From: Sphingobacteriales bacterium
GTDB lineage: Bacteria; Bacteroidota; Bacteroidia; Chitinophagales; UBA2359
Direction: 5' to 3'
Assembly (NCBI GenBank): GCA_016700115.1
Contig: CP064999.1
Span: 2,728,001-2,792,000 of the forward strand
Length of the DNA stretch: 64,000 bases
Below the pieces are notes generated by a model. The model saw nothing but the letters and a program-made list of their open reading frames with translations. It ran no database searches and was not told the DNA's origin. Numbering within the stretch: position 1 is the stretch's first letter; every line of letters begins with the position of its first letter. Below are positions 27,638-36,112 of the stretch, one piece after another. Both the position numbers and the translations under genes were made by a program.

Positions 27638-27844
27638 ATGAAAGTTTTGCTTGAAATTAAAGATAACAAAGCTAATTCGCTATTGGAAGTTCTTAAAAGT
27701 TTACCTTATGTTAAAATTCAACCCCTTACCGAAGCAAAGGCAAAAACAATAGGCGACATTAAAAAGGCAGTTGAGGAGCTAAAAATGATACAGGAAGGTA
27801 AACTTACCGGCATAACTATACAAGATTTGTTAAATGAGTTATAA
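27638..27844 (+). CDS. Antitoxin-like small protein of a type II toxin-antitoxin pair
   Basis: The 68-residue protein has a short N-terminal beta-helix segment (MKVLLEIKDNKANSLLEVLKSLPYVKI) and a charged helical C-terminus ending in TIQDLLNEL. This is the layout of Bacteroidota antitoxins paired with RelE/ParE-type toxins. Its stop overlaps the toxin start by 11 bp (toxin ATG at 27834), the usual translational coupling for such pairs. The antitoxin is intact while the toxin is broken, as expected when a locus decays without harm. No specific antitoxin family is claimed. Confidence 0.7.
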   Translation: MKVLLEIKDNKANSLLEVLKSLPYVKIQPLTEAKAKTIGDIKKAVEELKMIQEGKLTGITIQDLLNEL

Positions 27845-28164
27845 TATTATTGCCGTTCCTAAGTTTAGAAAAGAGTTGAAAAGGTTGGTAAAAAAATACC
27901 CTTCTTTGAAAAATGAGTTTTCTGAACTTGTAGTAAAATTAGCAGAATATCCAAGTTAAGGGGTATCGCTTGGGAAAAATTGCTATAAAAATTCGGTTAA
28001 GTATTCAATCAAAGGGCGGCGGGAAACGAAGTGGAGCACGCATTGTTACCCATTTTATGGTCGTGGCTTTAACGCTTTATTTGCTTGCTATTTATGATAA
28101 ATCAGAAGTAAATAATATATCGGATGAGGAGTTGAAAGAACTTTTAGACGATATACCCGAATAG
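27834..28164 (+). pseudogene. Broken RelE/ParE-like toxin
   Basis: The frame starts at ATG 27834 (MSYNIIAVPKFRKELKRLVK...) and runs 41 codons to a TAA at 27957. In the same frame the toxin-like text GVSLGKNCYK continues after that stop. The gene then shifts one frame near an A run at about 27988, and the last part (IRLSIQSKGGGKRSGARIV ... LYLLAIYDKSEVNNISDEELKELL) is read to the stop at 28162. The reassembled product is about 110 residues, with the RelE-fold ending YDKSE...I...EL. Two independent lesions (a nonsense codon, probably from CAA, and a +1 insertion) mark it as a pseudogene. Confidence 0.75.
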
Positions 28165-28491
28165 AAATAATATATTTGTTGACTGCTGCTTCAAAGTTAG
28201 GGCTTAGTTCCTGTATGAACAACCCTTTTTTACCCCTAAATCCCCAACCGCCTCCTTTTACTTGCTTCGTGGGAGAATAATGAGTTTGTCATAGACAAGG
28301 CTAATCAACTTAAATGGAGCATTTGAAGTAAACAAAGTTTGTCAACTTCAAGAATTGGTAACCCTGCATCAAAAAACCGGGAGGCATACCTCAAAATGCC
28401 TGACCTTGCTTTCATTTTGAACCGCCTCTCTCAAAAAGACACCAGATACATTAGTAATCAAACCAAAAAAAAAATGTATTTTTTGTCAATT

Positions 28492-28554
28492 AAAATTGCA
28501 ATTTTAAAGGTGAAAATTGCAATTTTAAAAGTGAAAATTGCAATTTAAAAGAGG
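28492..28554. repeat. Three tandem copies of a 21-bp unit
   Basis: Units at 28492-28512, 28513-28533 and 28534-28554 follow the pattern AAAATTGCAATTTTAAAGGTG with a few changes in copy three. Each unit contains the palindrome AAAATTGCAATTTT. There are no spacers, so this is not a CRISPR array. Confidence 0.9.
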
Positions 28555-28607
28555 GAAATTATAATTTTAAAAAAGAACGAAGTAAGAAACGGTTCATTTC
28601 TGATTTC
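28541..28607. repeat. 67-bp direct repeat, copy 1
   Basis: It matches 28688-28754 over 67 bp with only a few substitutions. The shared core includes GAGGGAAATTATAATTTTAA and AGTAAGAAACGGTTC. Confidence 0.85.
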
Positions 28608-28687
28608 AAAAACTTTGCAAAATTCAATTGGTAAGATTTTAATTGACATTTTAGGGGAAAGAATTTACATTTTATCCTTGGAAAAGT

Positions 28688-28754
28688 CAATTTTAAAGAG
28701 GGAAATTATAATTTTAAAGAAGAATGAAGTAAGAAACGGTTCGTTTCTTATTTC
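28688..28754. repeat. 67-bp direct repeat, copy 2
   Basis: This is the partner of 28541-28607 at a distance of 147 bp, in the same orientation and of the same length. Confidence 0.85.
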
Positions 28755-29084
28755 CTTTTTTAATAAAATTGATTTAAAATTGGCTTTTCCTGATGGGGAA
28801 GGGGGTGTTTAACCTGCCTAAATTGGATTTGTTTTGATTGACATGAGTTAGAATTACATGTTTTCAGGTTGTATTTTCTTTGCAACTATTAGATTTGAAT
28901 TTGCATTCCGCATCATATTTATAAGCCAAACAACCCTATTGGAATTGATTCTTCTTAATTTTCAGTAACTGAAAATCAAGTACTAATTTCACTTTTCTGT
29001 TTACAGGGTTGTTTCCATAAAACAACTAAGTTAGTTACTTATCCGTTTAATCAAAGCAGCTACTTTCTTTACCTGTTCTTTGGA

Positions 29085-29852
29085 TTACAAATCTTTCCGG
29101 TTAAAAATTCTTACTGCAAAAGCAATGGGAATTACCGCCCAGATTAACATGACCGCAGTTGAAATCATGGTTCCGTAACCGCTTCCAAAAAACTGTTTAT
29201 ACAAGGCTCCTGTATATCCCATTAAAGCAGAGATGTCTAATTTAAGCAGAATCATGATTCGTCCCAAATCAACCGGATTTAAGGCGGTAAACAGCATGAC
29301 CGCTTTTTCGAGGGGATAATCGTTGAAACTGAACAATAAAAGCAAGACCAACCCATCGTAGATGAGGGAAAAATAAAACCAGATCAGCAGCGAAATTCCT
29401 ATTCCTTTGGCTTTGTCGTTTGTGATAACGGAGGCCCAAAAAGCTAAAGATGTGAATATTACAGTTAATAAAGCGCCGGAAAGCAGCAACATAGTACCGG
29501 CTTCATTAAAACCAAGAATTACCAATGGCAATCCCACCCCTATTCCAAAAGCCAAAAGCAAGGCAATAGAAACTCCCAAAAACTGGCTCAACAATATTTT
29601 ACTGCGCTTGAGCGGTTGAGCTATCAGTAATTCGATAAACTCATACGAATTGTAAAAATGAATGGTTGCAAACACAATACTCACCAAAGGGAGTACGATT
29701 AAAATAATATTAAGCAAACTGAGTGTACCTTTATTCGGATCAGTTTCCAAACTCAGCATACTGACACTGACCACTAATAAAAACAGCGTGTAGGCAATAA
29801 TGATTTTATTTTGAAGTATATCGTACAGTACGTATTTGATGATTTTTCCCAT
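29085..29852 (-). CDS. nosY: NosY-type ABC transporter permease
   Basis: The 255-residue protein has six hydrophobic segments and the ABC-2 permease layout, with FYNSYEFIELLIAQPLKRSKILLSQFLG after the second helix. With NosF it forms the ABC transporter that works with NosD to deliver a sulfur species for the CuZ centre of nitrous oxide reductase. It is the last gene of the nos cluster, separated from nosF by the inserted RIC gene. Identification rests on fold plus position beside nosD and nosF. Confidence 0.88.
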   Translation of the reverse strand: MGKIIKYVLYDILQNKIIIAYTLFLLVVSVSMLSLETDPNKGTLSLLNIILIVLPLVSIVFATIHFYNSYEFIELLIAQPLKRSKILLSQFLGVSIALLLAFGIGVGLPLVILGFNEAGTMLLLSGALLTVIFTSLAFWASVITNDKAKGIGISLLIWFYFSLIYDGLVLLLLFSFNDYPLEKAVMLFTALNPVDLGRIMILLKLDISALMGYTGALYKQFFGSGYGTMISTAVMLIWAVIPIAFAVRIFNRKDL

Positions 29853-29980
29853 TTATTATCTTTTTTTCCAAACAGAATCCGGATGTAAAGTTGCAAAAAG
29901 CTGTTCAACCTGCCCCCATTTAGGTCAGGTTTTCAACTTTAGTCCTCAAAAATCAGTAAAAAAATGTCAGGCAGTCCCTT

Positions 29981-30721
29981 TTAGGGATTGGCTCTCAGAC
30001 TTTCTTCCAGTTTCACAGCTTTTGGAAACAAGATATTGTTTTCCAGATGAACATGGTGATGGAGGTCTGTTTCAAACTCCTGAAGTTTCAACAGGGTTAC
30101 TTTATAGGTTGTGCAGGCATCTGCAGGAGGAAAATACCGGTTGCTGAGTTCTCTGATGTTGAACATCAAATTTCCGGCAACATCGTGTTCAGTTTCTAAC
30201 ATTCTGAGTGGATTTTGAATGGTGTTAAAAACCGGCAATTCGGGTTTTGTATGTTCTGTTTCGGCTTTTACCAACTGAATGATATAAGGGAACAAAACAG
30301 TTTCTTCTTTGTGTAAATGCTCGGATAGTTCAACGCTTAAGGTTTTAAATATCTCGTGAATGATGAACAATTCGGGATGATTTTTACCATGCACTGAAGC
30401 TATTTTATCTAAATTTTTTAACAAGACCGGAATAGATTCTTTGATGTATTGGTGGTGTGCTTCGACAATATAATTGACCAATAAAGCCAAACTCCATTTT
30501 GAAGAATTTTGTGAAGGCGGCATTTCAGAAGGGAGATTGGTTTCTTCTATTTCTTTTTGCAACTTTACCGGATCCAAGCCCCGTTCCTGACATACCATAT
30601 TTAGCGTTTTTTTGCCTCCACAACAATAGTCAATCTGATGTTTTTCAAATACGGTTGCTGCATGGTAGTTTTCGGCAACTATTTCACCGATCGTTCGTTG
30701 TTTGATGACAGAAGTTTCCAT
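29981..30721 (-). CDS. ric: Iron-sulfur cluster repair di-iron protein (RIC/ScdA/YtfE)
   Basis: The 246-residue protein has an N-terminal ScdA_N domain (TIGEIVAENYHAATVFEKHQIDYCCGGKKTL, with the CCGG motif). A hemerythrin-like domain follows, with the expected His/Glu di-iron ligands (VEAHHQY, GKNHPELF, LSEHLHKEETVLFP, LETEHD, LHHHVHLENNILFP). RIC proteins repair Fe-S clusters damaged by nitric oxide or peroxide. It sits inside the nos operon between nosF and nosY, which ties it to nitrosative stress during denitrification. Confidence 0.93.
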   Translation of the reverse strand: METSVIKQRTIGEIVAENYHAATVFEKHQIDYCCGGKKTLNMVCQERGLDPVKLQKEIEETNLPSEMPPSQNSSKWSLALLVNYIVEAHHQYIKESIPVLLKNLDKIASVHGKNHPELFIIHEIFKTLSVELSEHLHKEETVLFPYIIQLVKAETEHTKPELPVFNTIQNPLRMLETEHDVAGNLMFNIRELSNRYFPPADACTTYKVTLLKLQEFETDLHHHVHLENNILFPKAVKLEESLRANP

Positions 30722-30768
30722 ATTTATACATTCTTTAAGTTTTAAATTTGGTTTGTGTGCACCGGCAA

Positions 30769-31500
30769 TCAGGCCTGAAAAATTTGATGTCCTTGTTTGA
30801 TAATTTTTGCGATGGCTTTGCCTAATTTTTCTTCGCCGGTTTCTGTTTTTAATTCTTCGAGGGGTTTGTAAAAAAACACATCTCCTTCAAATATGTACAT
30901 TACATCGGTTACCAATTCATCCAGATCGCTCAGGATATGAGAGGTTATCAGGATGAGTTTGTTGTTTTCCTTTTCACGGGCGATTTTAAGTTTCAATATT
31001 TCGGCCGAAAGCGGGTCGAGGCCGGTTGTAGGCTCATCCAAAATCAAGACCGGTGGGTTAAACAGGAATGCCAGACATGCGCTTACTTTTTGTCTTGTTC
31101 CTCCCGATAAAGTTCTCATGGGTTTATGAAAGATGCTTTCCATGTTGAAAGATTTGAGCAAATCTTCGTCTGTTTGTGTGTTGCCGGTACTGTTGTGGCG
31201 AATGTCTTTCATCATTTCAAATAACTGTCCGACCTTCATATTGTCAGGATATCTGCCAATCTGAGGCATATATCCAATCTGGCTTCGATAACTCCAGTCG
31301 TTGTTGATGATTTTCCCGTTAAAAAAAATCTGTCCCTGATTGGGCATCACCATTCCCAACAGACATTTGATAAAAGTGGTTTTGCCCGAGCCGTTGGGGC
31401 CTATGACCGCAACAACCTGCCCTTGGTCAAAGGCTATATTGATGTCTTTAAGCACCTTCAGGTTGCCAAAAGTTTTATGGAGTTGTGCTATGCTGATCAT
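30769..31500 (-). CDS. nosF: NosF-type ABC transporter ATP-binding protein
   Basis: The 243-residue ATPase has Walker A GPNGSGKTTF (~34-43), the signature LSGGTRQKVSACLAF, Walker B PVLILDEPTTGLDP and the switch His in LITSHILSDLDE. NosF hydrolyses ATP to drive the NosY permease in copper-site maturation of NosZ. Its start overlaps the end of nosD by 26 bp, which indicates translational coupling. Confidence 0.93.
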   Translation of the reverse strand: MISIAQLHKTFGNLKVLKDINIAFDQGQVVAVIGPNGSGKTTFIKCLLGMVMPNQGQIFFNGKIINNDWSYRSQIGYMPQIGRYPDNMKVGQLFEMMKDIRHNSTGNTQTDEDLLKSFNMESIFHKPMRTLSGGTRQKVSACLAFLFNPPVLILDEPTTGLDPLSAEILKLKIAREKENNKLILITSHILSDLDELVTDVMYIFEGDVFFYKPLEELKTETGEEKLGKAIAKIIKQGHQIFQA

Positions 31501-32761
31501 GTTTTACCGGTTTCATTAAAGGTTTAGAATCTATTAAACTTTCTGGTGTGATGCTCGGAATAATTTTTTCCATGCGGTCGAGCAGATAAACTACAAAACT
31601 TCGCCACAGCATAATGGTAAATGGCATTTCAGAAACCAACATGGCATATAAACTTGCAGGGCGATAGGGCACATCTCCAACTCCATCTTTGTTCAGGTCA
31701 TATCCCTCGTATTTGTCCCAATAATTGTGGTTGATTTCGTTGAGTACCAAAGTGCCGTTGGTGGCTATATCAAAAGTGTTAGCGCTAAAATTGTTTTTTG
31801 AAAAATTGTTGTTGTCGCAGCTTGCCTGTAACTGAACTGCCCAACCATTGAAAGAAAAAGTGTTGTGGGTAATCACAATCCGGCTGCTTCCTTCCATTTG
31901 AATTCCGGTGGTATTTTGGTCAAACAAGTTGTTTTCAATATGGCTGTCGGTAATGTCTTTCAGCAATAATCCATAAGCACTGTCTCCCCAGTTGTGGATA
32001 AACCGGTTGTTTAACATGGTTACTTTTTTAGTGTACATCACAGCAACTCCGGCTCCGTTATTGACAAAACTGTTGTTCCGGTATTCATCTTCGTGTGAAA
32101 ACATAAAGTGCAGACCATATCTCAGGTTTTCATAACTATGGTTACCGGTAATTTGAGATTGGGTTACAAACTCAAAATAAATTCCATCCCGATGTCCGGT
32201 TACCTCATTGTTGCTAATGAGCAGGTGTTCGCATTTCCACGCATGTATTCCGTTGCCGGCGTTTAACTCAATTTCGCTGTTGGAGGTCAGAAAATTATTT
32301 TCAATGGTACAATGCGCAACATTAGCCAGGTAAATCCCAAAACAGGTATTGCTAAACCGGTTATTGGTGATGTGAATATTGGAAGCATTGTAGGCGTTAA
32401 TGCCTGCCAGTTCTCTTGAACTTGAAAAGGGAGCATTGATAATTTCAAACCCCGAAATAGTTACATCGTTGGTTTTTATGGCTATCAATTCGTTTTTTTC
32501 TTGTCCATCCAATACAGGGAAATCCAGACCTATAAGAACGATAGATTTTTTAACTTCCAGTACTTCAGGTTGGTAAATTCCTTTTTTGACAAGAATGGTG
32601 TCACAGGCCTCTGCTAAATCGAGCGCATTTTGCAATTGGTTTAACGGGCAATCCTGACAAACTGTATGCGTTGCGGCATTTAAAGGGAATAGTGCAGAAG
32701 CGATGCTGCAAAAGAAAATTAAAATAACCGGAAGTCCGAAAATTAATTTAGCTGTTTGCAT
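31475..32761 (-). CDS. nosD: NosD, periplasmic maturation factor of nitrous oxide reductase
   Basis: The 428-residue protein has a signal peptide. Residues ~50-350 form a right-handed parallel beta-helix of PbH1/CASH repeats (xxITNNxFxxxxxGIYLxx and similar). The C-terminal part around HNYWDKYEGYDLNKDGVGDVPYRP is the NosD signature, followed by a hydrophobic segment. NosD cooperates with NosF and NosY to assemble CuZ. The gene order nosL-nosD-nosF agrees. Confidence 0.93.
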   Translation of the reverse strand: MQTAKLIFGLPVILIFFCSIASALFPLNAATHTVCQDCPLNQLQNALDLAEACDTILVKKGIYQPEVLEVKKSIVLIGLDFPVLDGQEKNELIAIKTNDVTISGFEIINAPFSSSRELAGINAYNASNIHITNNRFSNTCFGIYLANVAHCTIENNFLTSNSEIELNAGNGIHAWKCEHLLISNNEVTGHRDGIYFEFVTQSQITGNHSYENLRYGLHFMFSHEDEYRNNSFVNNGAGVAVMYTKKVTMLNNRFIHNWGDSAYGLLLKDITDSHIENNLFDQNTTGIQMEGSSRIVITHNTFSFNGWAVQLQASCDNNNFSKNNFSANTFDIATNGTLVLNEINHNYWDKYEGYDLNKDGVGDVPYRPASLYAMLVSEMPFTIMLWRSFVVYLLDRMEKIIPSITPESLIDSKPLMKPVKHDQHSTTP

Positions 32762-32835
32762 GGAGATAAAAGTAAAACATCAAAAAATCCGGGTCGAAAA
32801 CATGCAGTGTAAGAGAAGAACAACAACTCTAATCC

Positions 32836-33876
32836 TTATTTCAGTTGTCGTGTTTTCATGATTTTGCTCCATGAAGTAACCTCGCCATTGGTCAGGTTTT
32901 TCTCCTTGTCAAAATCTGCCTGATGCTCAAAGCAGGCTGTATTAGAACCCATAGGGCTTTTAAACTCGGAACTGTGAAGGTAATGTGCATTTGTGGCTTC
33001 AATCAGTTTTCCGTTTTGGGTAAAATCAACGGTTAGCCATAAAGCAACATTGTCATACCTGGCTTTGTCGTTTTTAATCCATTCTGAAGCACAGACCAAA
33101 TCGTCGAAAACAAACACTTTGCCTTTATTTGTAACAGCTTCAACGCCAAACCGTTTGTCCATCAACGTCATTTTGCAAACAGAACAATAGTCTTTTCCAA
33201 AATTGATGGGTCTTGGCTTTACTTCGCAGGCGGTAAAAGAAAAGATACTCAAGCTGCTCAACACCAAAATGACGGCCGTCGCATTTTTAGTATTGAAGCG
33301 GTGTTTGCGAGATACGTAAATTTCATAAAACAATGCCAAAAAAACAAGCACTCCGGAAATGGTGATGACCCATCCTCCGGTATCGGGAATAGATAAAGCG
33401 GTAAAATTGAGTAACACTTTATAACCTAAAAGCGGGGGTTGATATGCCATACCCGGTACAACAATGGCCGCATCAGGGTTGAGATTATGCCCGTAGTCGT
33501 AGCTCCACCAATAAAAATCGGTCATAGCAACCGCAGCACCAATTACAAGCAGTGCTGCATAAATTACCAATCCTCTGAACCGGTTAAACAAACTGACTGC
33601 CAAACCAAGTGCAATATAAACGGCAATAATGATAGGTAGCCAGGTAAATTCCGGAAACATTTCTTTTTCGATGGTTCTCATTCCGATATAGTGATTCAAA
33701 CCATTAATAACTTTGACATCTCCGGAAATATCGGTTAACCAAATTTTCATCACCAACCCTTCCGGATATTGAGGTGCCCAAAGTTGAATTTTCCATACCG
33801 GTAAAAAATAGGTGGCTATTAATAAAAGTGCAGCAACAGCTACGATTATTCGGGCAACTATAGTTAGTTTGTGCAT
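32836..33876 (-). CDS. nosL: Membrane-NosL fusion protein (copper chaperone for NosZ)
   Basis: The 346-residue protein has an N-terminal part (~1-195) with four to five membrane helices and a periplasmic loop. The NosL domain (~215-335) follows a lipoprotein-like segment SFTACEVKPRP and has YCSVCKMTLMDKRFG, the NosL Cu(I)-binding motif with its Met. NosL delivers copper to apo-NosZ. ATG 33876 is chosen because the longer reading (from 33924) would encode its first 16 residues inside the terminator hairpin after nosZ. A fused membrane part is not the classic NosL, which is a small lipoprotein. Confidence 0.85.
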   Translation of the reverse strand: MHKLTIVARIIVAVAALLLIATYFLPVWKIQLWAPQYPEGLVMKIWLTDISGDVKVINGLNHYIGMRTIEKEMFPEFTWLPIIIAVYIALGLAVSLFNRFRGLVIYAALLVIGAAVAMTDFYWWSYDYGHNLNPDAAIVVPGMAYQPPLLGYKVLLNFTALSIPDTGGWVITISGVLVFLALFYEIYVSRKHRFNTKNATAVILVLSSLSIFSFTACEVKPRPINFGKDYCSVCKMTLMDKRFGVEAVTNKGKVFVFDDLVCASEWIKNDKARYDNVALWLTVDFTQNGKLIEATNAHYLHSSEFKSPMGSNTACFEHQADFDKEKNLTNGEVTSWSKIMKTRQLK

Positions 33877-33889
33877 AATGTTTTTTTTA

Positions 33890-33928
33890 GAAAAAAAACC
33901 TTGCGGGCTTGTTTTCACCCGCAAGGTT
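33890..33928 (-). terminator. Intra-operon terminator/attenuator after nosZ
   Basis: An 11-bp perfect stem (33897-33907 with 33918-33928, core CCTTGCGGG) is followed on the minus strand by eight T residues. It lies 60 bp after the nosZ stop and just before the nosL start. Partial read-through would make nosZ mRNA more abundant than the maturation genes. Confidence 0.85.
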
Positions 33929-33989
33929 GCAGAGAAATTACTACTTATTCAGCCCTGTTCTTCGTCATAATAATCAGTTAGAAAAAGAT

Positions 33990-35987
33990 TTATTCGGGTT
34001 TTTCGGTTTTACCCATTGAATATTTGAGTTCTACTTTTGAGCCTGCCGGAGAAACCCTCAAATATCCTTGCATTTCCTGATGCAGTGCCGAGCAAAAGTC
34101 GGTACAATAGAAGGGGAACACTCCAACTCTGTCGGGTGTCCATTTCAGGGTTTGAGTTTCGCCGGGCATAATGAGCAATTCAGCATTGTTTGCACCTTTA
34201 ACTGCAAATCCGTGAGGAACATCCCAATCTTGCTCTAAGTTGGTTACATGAAAATAGACATTGTCGCCTAATTTAACCCCTTCTATATTATCGGGAGCAA
34301 AATGAGAACGTATGGAAGTCATATAAACATGCACATCGTTGCCGTTTCGTTCCACTTTGGCCTGACCTTCGCCTTTAGCAGCGCGGGGATGCGTGTTTTC
34401 TTCAATTTTAAAAATTTTGAGCGAGTTTTTAGCAATCAAATCTGCCGGACATGCCTGTGCGTAGTGGGGTTCCCCGATGGTCGGAAAGTCAAGCAACAAC
34501 TGCATTTTATCGCCGGTAATGTCATATAGCTGCGCTGATTGGGTGAGCTCCGGTCCTGTGGGCAAATAGCGGTCTTTGGTAATTTTGTTGTATGCAATCA
34601 CATATTTGCCAAACGGTTTTTGAGAATCGCCGCCCGGAACACAAAGGTGACCAATTGAATAATAAGTAGGTACGCGGTCTAAAACTTCCAGTTTCTCGAT
34701 ATTCCATTTGACGATTTCGGAAGAAACGAAGAAAGAAGTATAAGCATTTCCTTTGCCGTCAAACTCTGTATGAAGCGGGCCAAGTCCTGGTTTTTTAACT
34801 TCACCATATAATGCAGATTCGTATTTTACAACCGGAATACCATCGAAATCGCCGTCAAAATCTTTAGCCTGAATGGCTGTTTGCAGTTTTGCAAATGAAA
34901 ATACAGGGATTGTCGCTGCCAGTTTTCCGCTACCAATAATGTATTGTCCGGTAGGATCTACATCACAACCGTGCGGAGATTTGGGACAAGGAATAAAATA
35001 GACCATGTCGGCCAATTCTTTCGGGTCTAAAACCAAAACTTCTTCTTTAATAGTAGAAGTGGCGGTATGTGTGTGTTCATCAAATCTGTTCACCGCATAA
35101 CGAACTTTTTGTTTTTTGCCTTTACCTTGTTTTACATATTCTTCAGCTTTTTTCCAGTTAACCGCCATGATAAAGTCTTTATCCTTTTGCGAAGCGTTTA
35201 CTTCCAATAAAGTATAGGCTTGTTCGGTATTGTAGCAGGAAAAGAAAAACCAACCGCTTGAAGGACCTTTTCCTGAATGGCTCAGGTCAAAGTTCACCCC
35301 GGGCAACAATATTTGAAAAGCGATATCCATGTGTCCGGTTTCTTTTTCAACTCCCACAAAAGAAACTGTGCCCCTGAAGTTGTCTTTATAGGTATCAATT
35401 GACACATCGGGATTGCTTTCTTTGTTGTCCATAGGATAGCTGAACCGCGTGCCGGCAATCACATATTCTGTATTTTCGGTAATAAACGGCGAAGAGTGGT
35501 TTCCACTGCTGTTGGGGATTTCGATTATTTCGGCTGTTTTGAAAGATTTCAGGTCTAATCTGGCAATACGAGGAGTATTGTTTGCATTGCCAAAAATCCA
35601 ACGGCCGTCAACTTCACCATTTGTTTGAGAAAGTTCTGGGTGGTGAAGGTCATCCCAGGGAACAAAACCATGTGAAGTATTAAGCATGGGTTTTGATTCT
35701 TCACTATACCCATAACCACTTTCGGGGTTAACTGAAAACACGGGAAGAACTTTCAGCAATCTGCCGGAGGGCAGTCCGTAAACAGCCATTTGACCGCTAA
35801 AACCACCGGAAACAAAGTTGTAAAATTCGTCGTATTTACCGGGAGCTACATAAACTTTACTTGCTGCATCCCCGGTAACGGCTGTTGCCATATTTTGGGG
35901 TTTACAACCGTTTATTGCGAAAGCCAATATGGCTACAAAAATAAGCGAGCCTATCAGCCATTGCTTCATCGAAAATGAATTTTTCAT
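33990..35987 (-). CDS. nosZ: Nitrous oxide reductase, clade II, lipoprotein form
   Basis: The 665-residue enzyme reduces N2O to N2. The N-terminal seven-bladed propeller carries the CuZ histidines (for example DDLHHPELSQTNGEVDGRW and LSHSGKGPSSG, and CPKSPHGCDVDPTG). The C-terminal cupredoxin domain has the CuA site FYCTDFCSALHQEM (C628, C632, H636, M639) and an upstream His in VPHGFAVKG. There is no twin-arginine signal. Instead a Sec-type lipobox with C28 (FAINGC) predicts a membrane-anchored lipoprotein, as in clade II (Sec-type) NosZ. The flanking genes provide an electron donor and maturation factors. Confidence 0.97.
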   Translation of the reverse strand: MKNSFSMKQWLIGSLIFVAILAFAINGCKPQNMATAVTGDAASKVYVAPGKYDEFYNFVSGGFSGQMAVYGLPSGRLLKVLPVFSVNPESGYGYSEESKPMLNTSHGFVPWDDLHHPELSQTNGEVDGRWIFGNANNTPRIARLDLKSFKTAEIIEIPNSSGNHSSPFITENTEYVIAGTRFSYPMDNKESNPDVSIDTYKDNFRGTVSFVGVEKETGHMDIAFQILLPGVNFDLSHSGKGPSSGWFFFSCYNTEQAYTLLEVNASQKDKDFIMAVNWKKAEEYVKQGKGKKQKVRYAVNRFDEHTHTATSTIKEEVLVLDPKELADMVYFIPCPKSPHGCDVDPTGQYIIGSGKLAATIPVFSFAKLQTAIQAKDFDGDFDGIPVVKYESALYGEVKKPGLGPLHTEFDGKGNAYTSFFVSSEIVKWNIEKLEVLDRVPTYYSIGHLCVPGGDSQKPFGKYVIAYNKITKDRYLPTGPELTQSAQLYDITGDKMQLLLDFPTIGEPHYAQACPADLIAKNSLKIFKIEENTHPRAAKGEGQAKVERNGNDVHVYMTSIRSHFAPDNIEGVKLGDNVYFHVTNLEQDWDVPHGFAVKGANNAELLIMPGETQTLKWTPDRVGVFPFYCTDFCSALHQEMQGYLRVSPAGSKVELKYSMGKTEKPE

Positions 35988-36112
35988 AATTCAGTCGTTT
36001 AAGTATTTGAATAGTTAAAAAATGGTTGAACAGTAGCAGGATTAAAGGGTATTTGGAAAATATTTAGTTTGAGTGTAGTGAAATGATTTGAAAAGATTAG
36101 GGCATTCAAACT

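Larger units (their letters stand above)
28165..29084. other. AT-rich intergenic region with repeats, no gene supported
   Basis: About 900 bases lie between the toxin remnant and nosY. They contain the 21-bp tandem repeats and the 67-bp direct repeat listed separately, plus a perfect 19-bp palindrome (28958-28976, ATTTTCAGT-A-ACTGAAAAT). The open frames at 28339-28548 and 28615-28812 merely translate the repeats (KIAILKV repeated) and are not called as genes. Confidence 0.6.

Noticed and set aside
28492..28554. CRISPR-like tandem repeats near 28.5 kb
   Set aside because: The 21-bp units abut each other without spacers, so this is a simple tandem repeat and not an array belonging to cas1/cas2.
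28339..28812. Two plus-strand ORFs of 65-69 residues
   Set aside because: They mainly translate the AT-rich repeats and lack start signals and neighbours.
33877..33924. Sixteen-residue N-terminal extension of NosL
   Set aside because: It would be encoded within the terminator hairpin after nosZ, and ATG 33876 gives a normal membrane-protein start.
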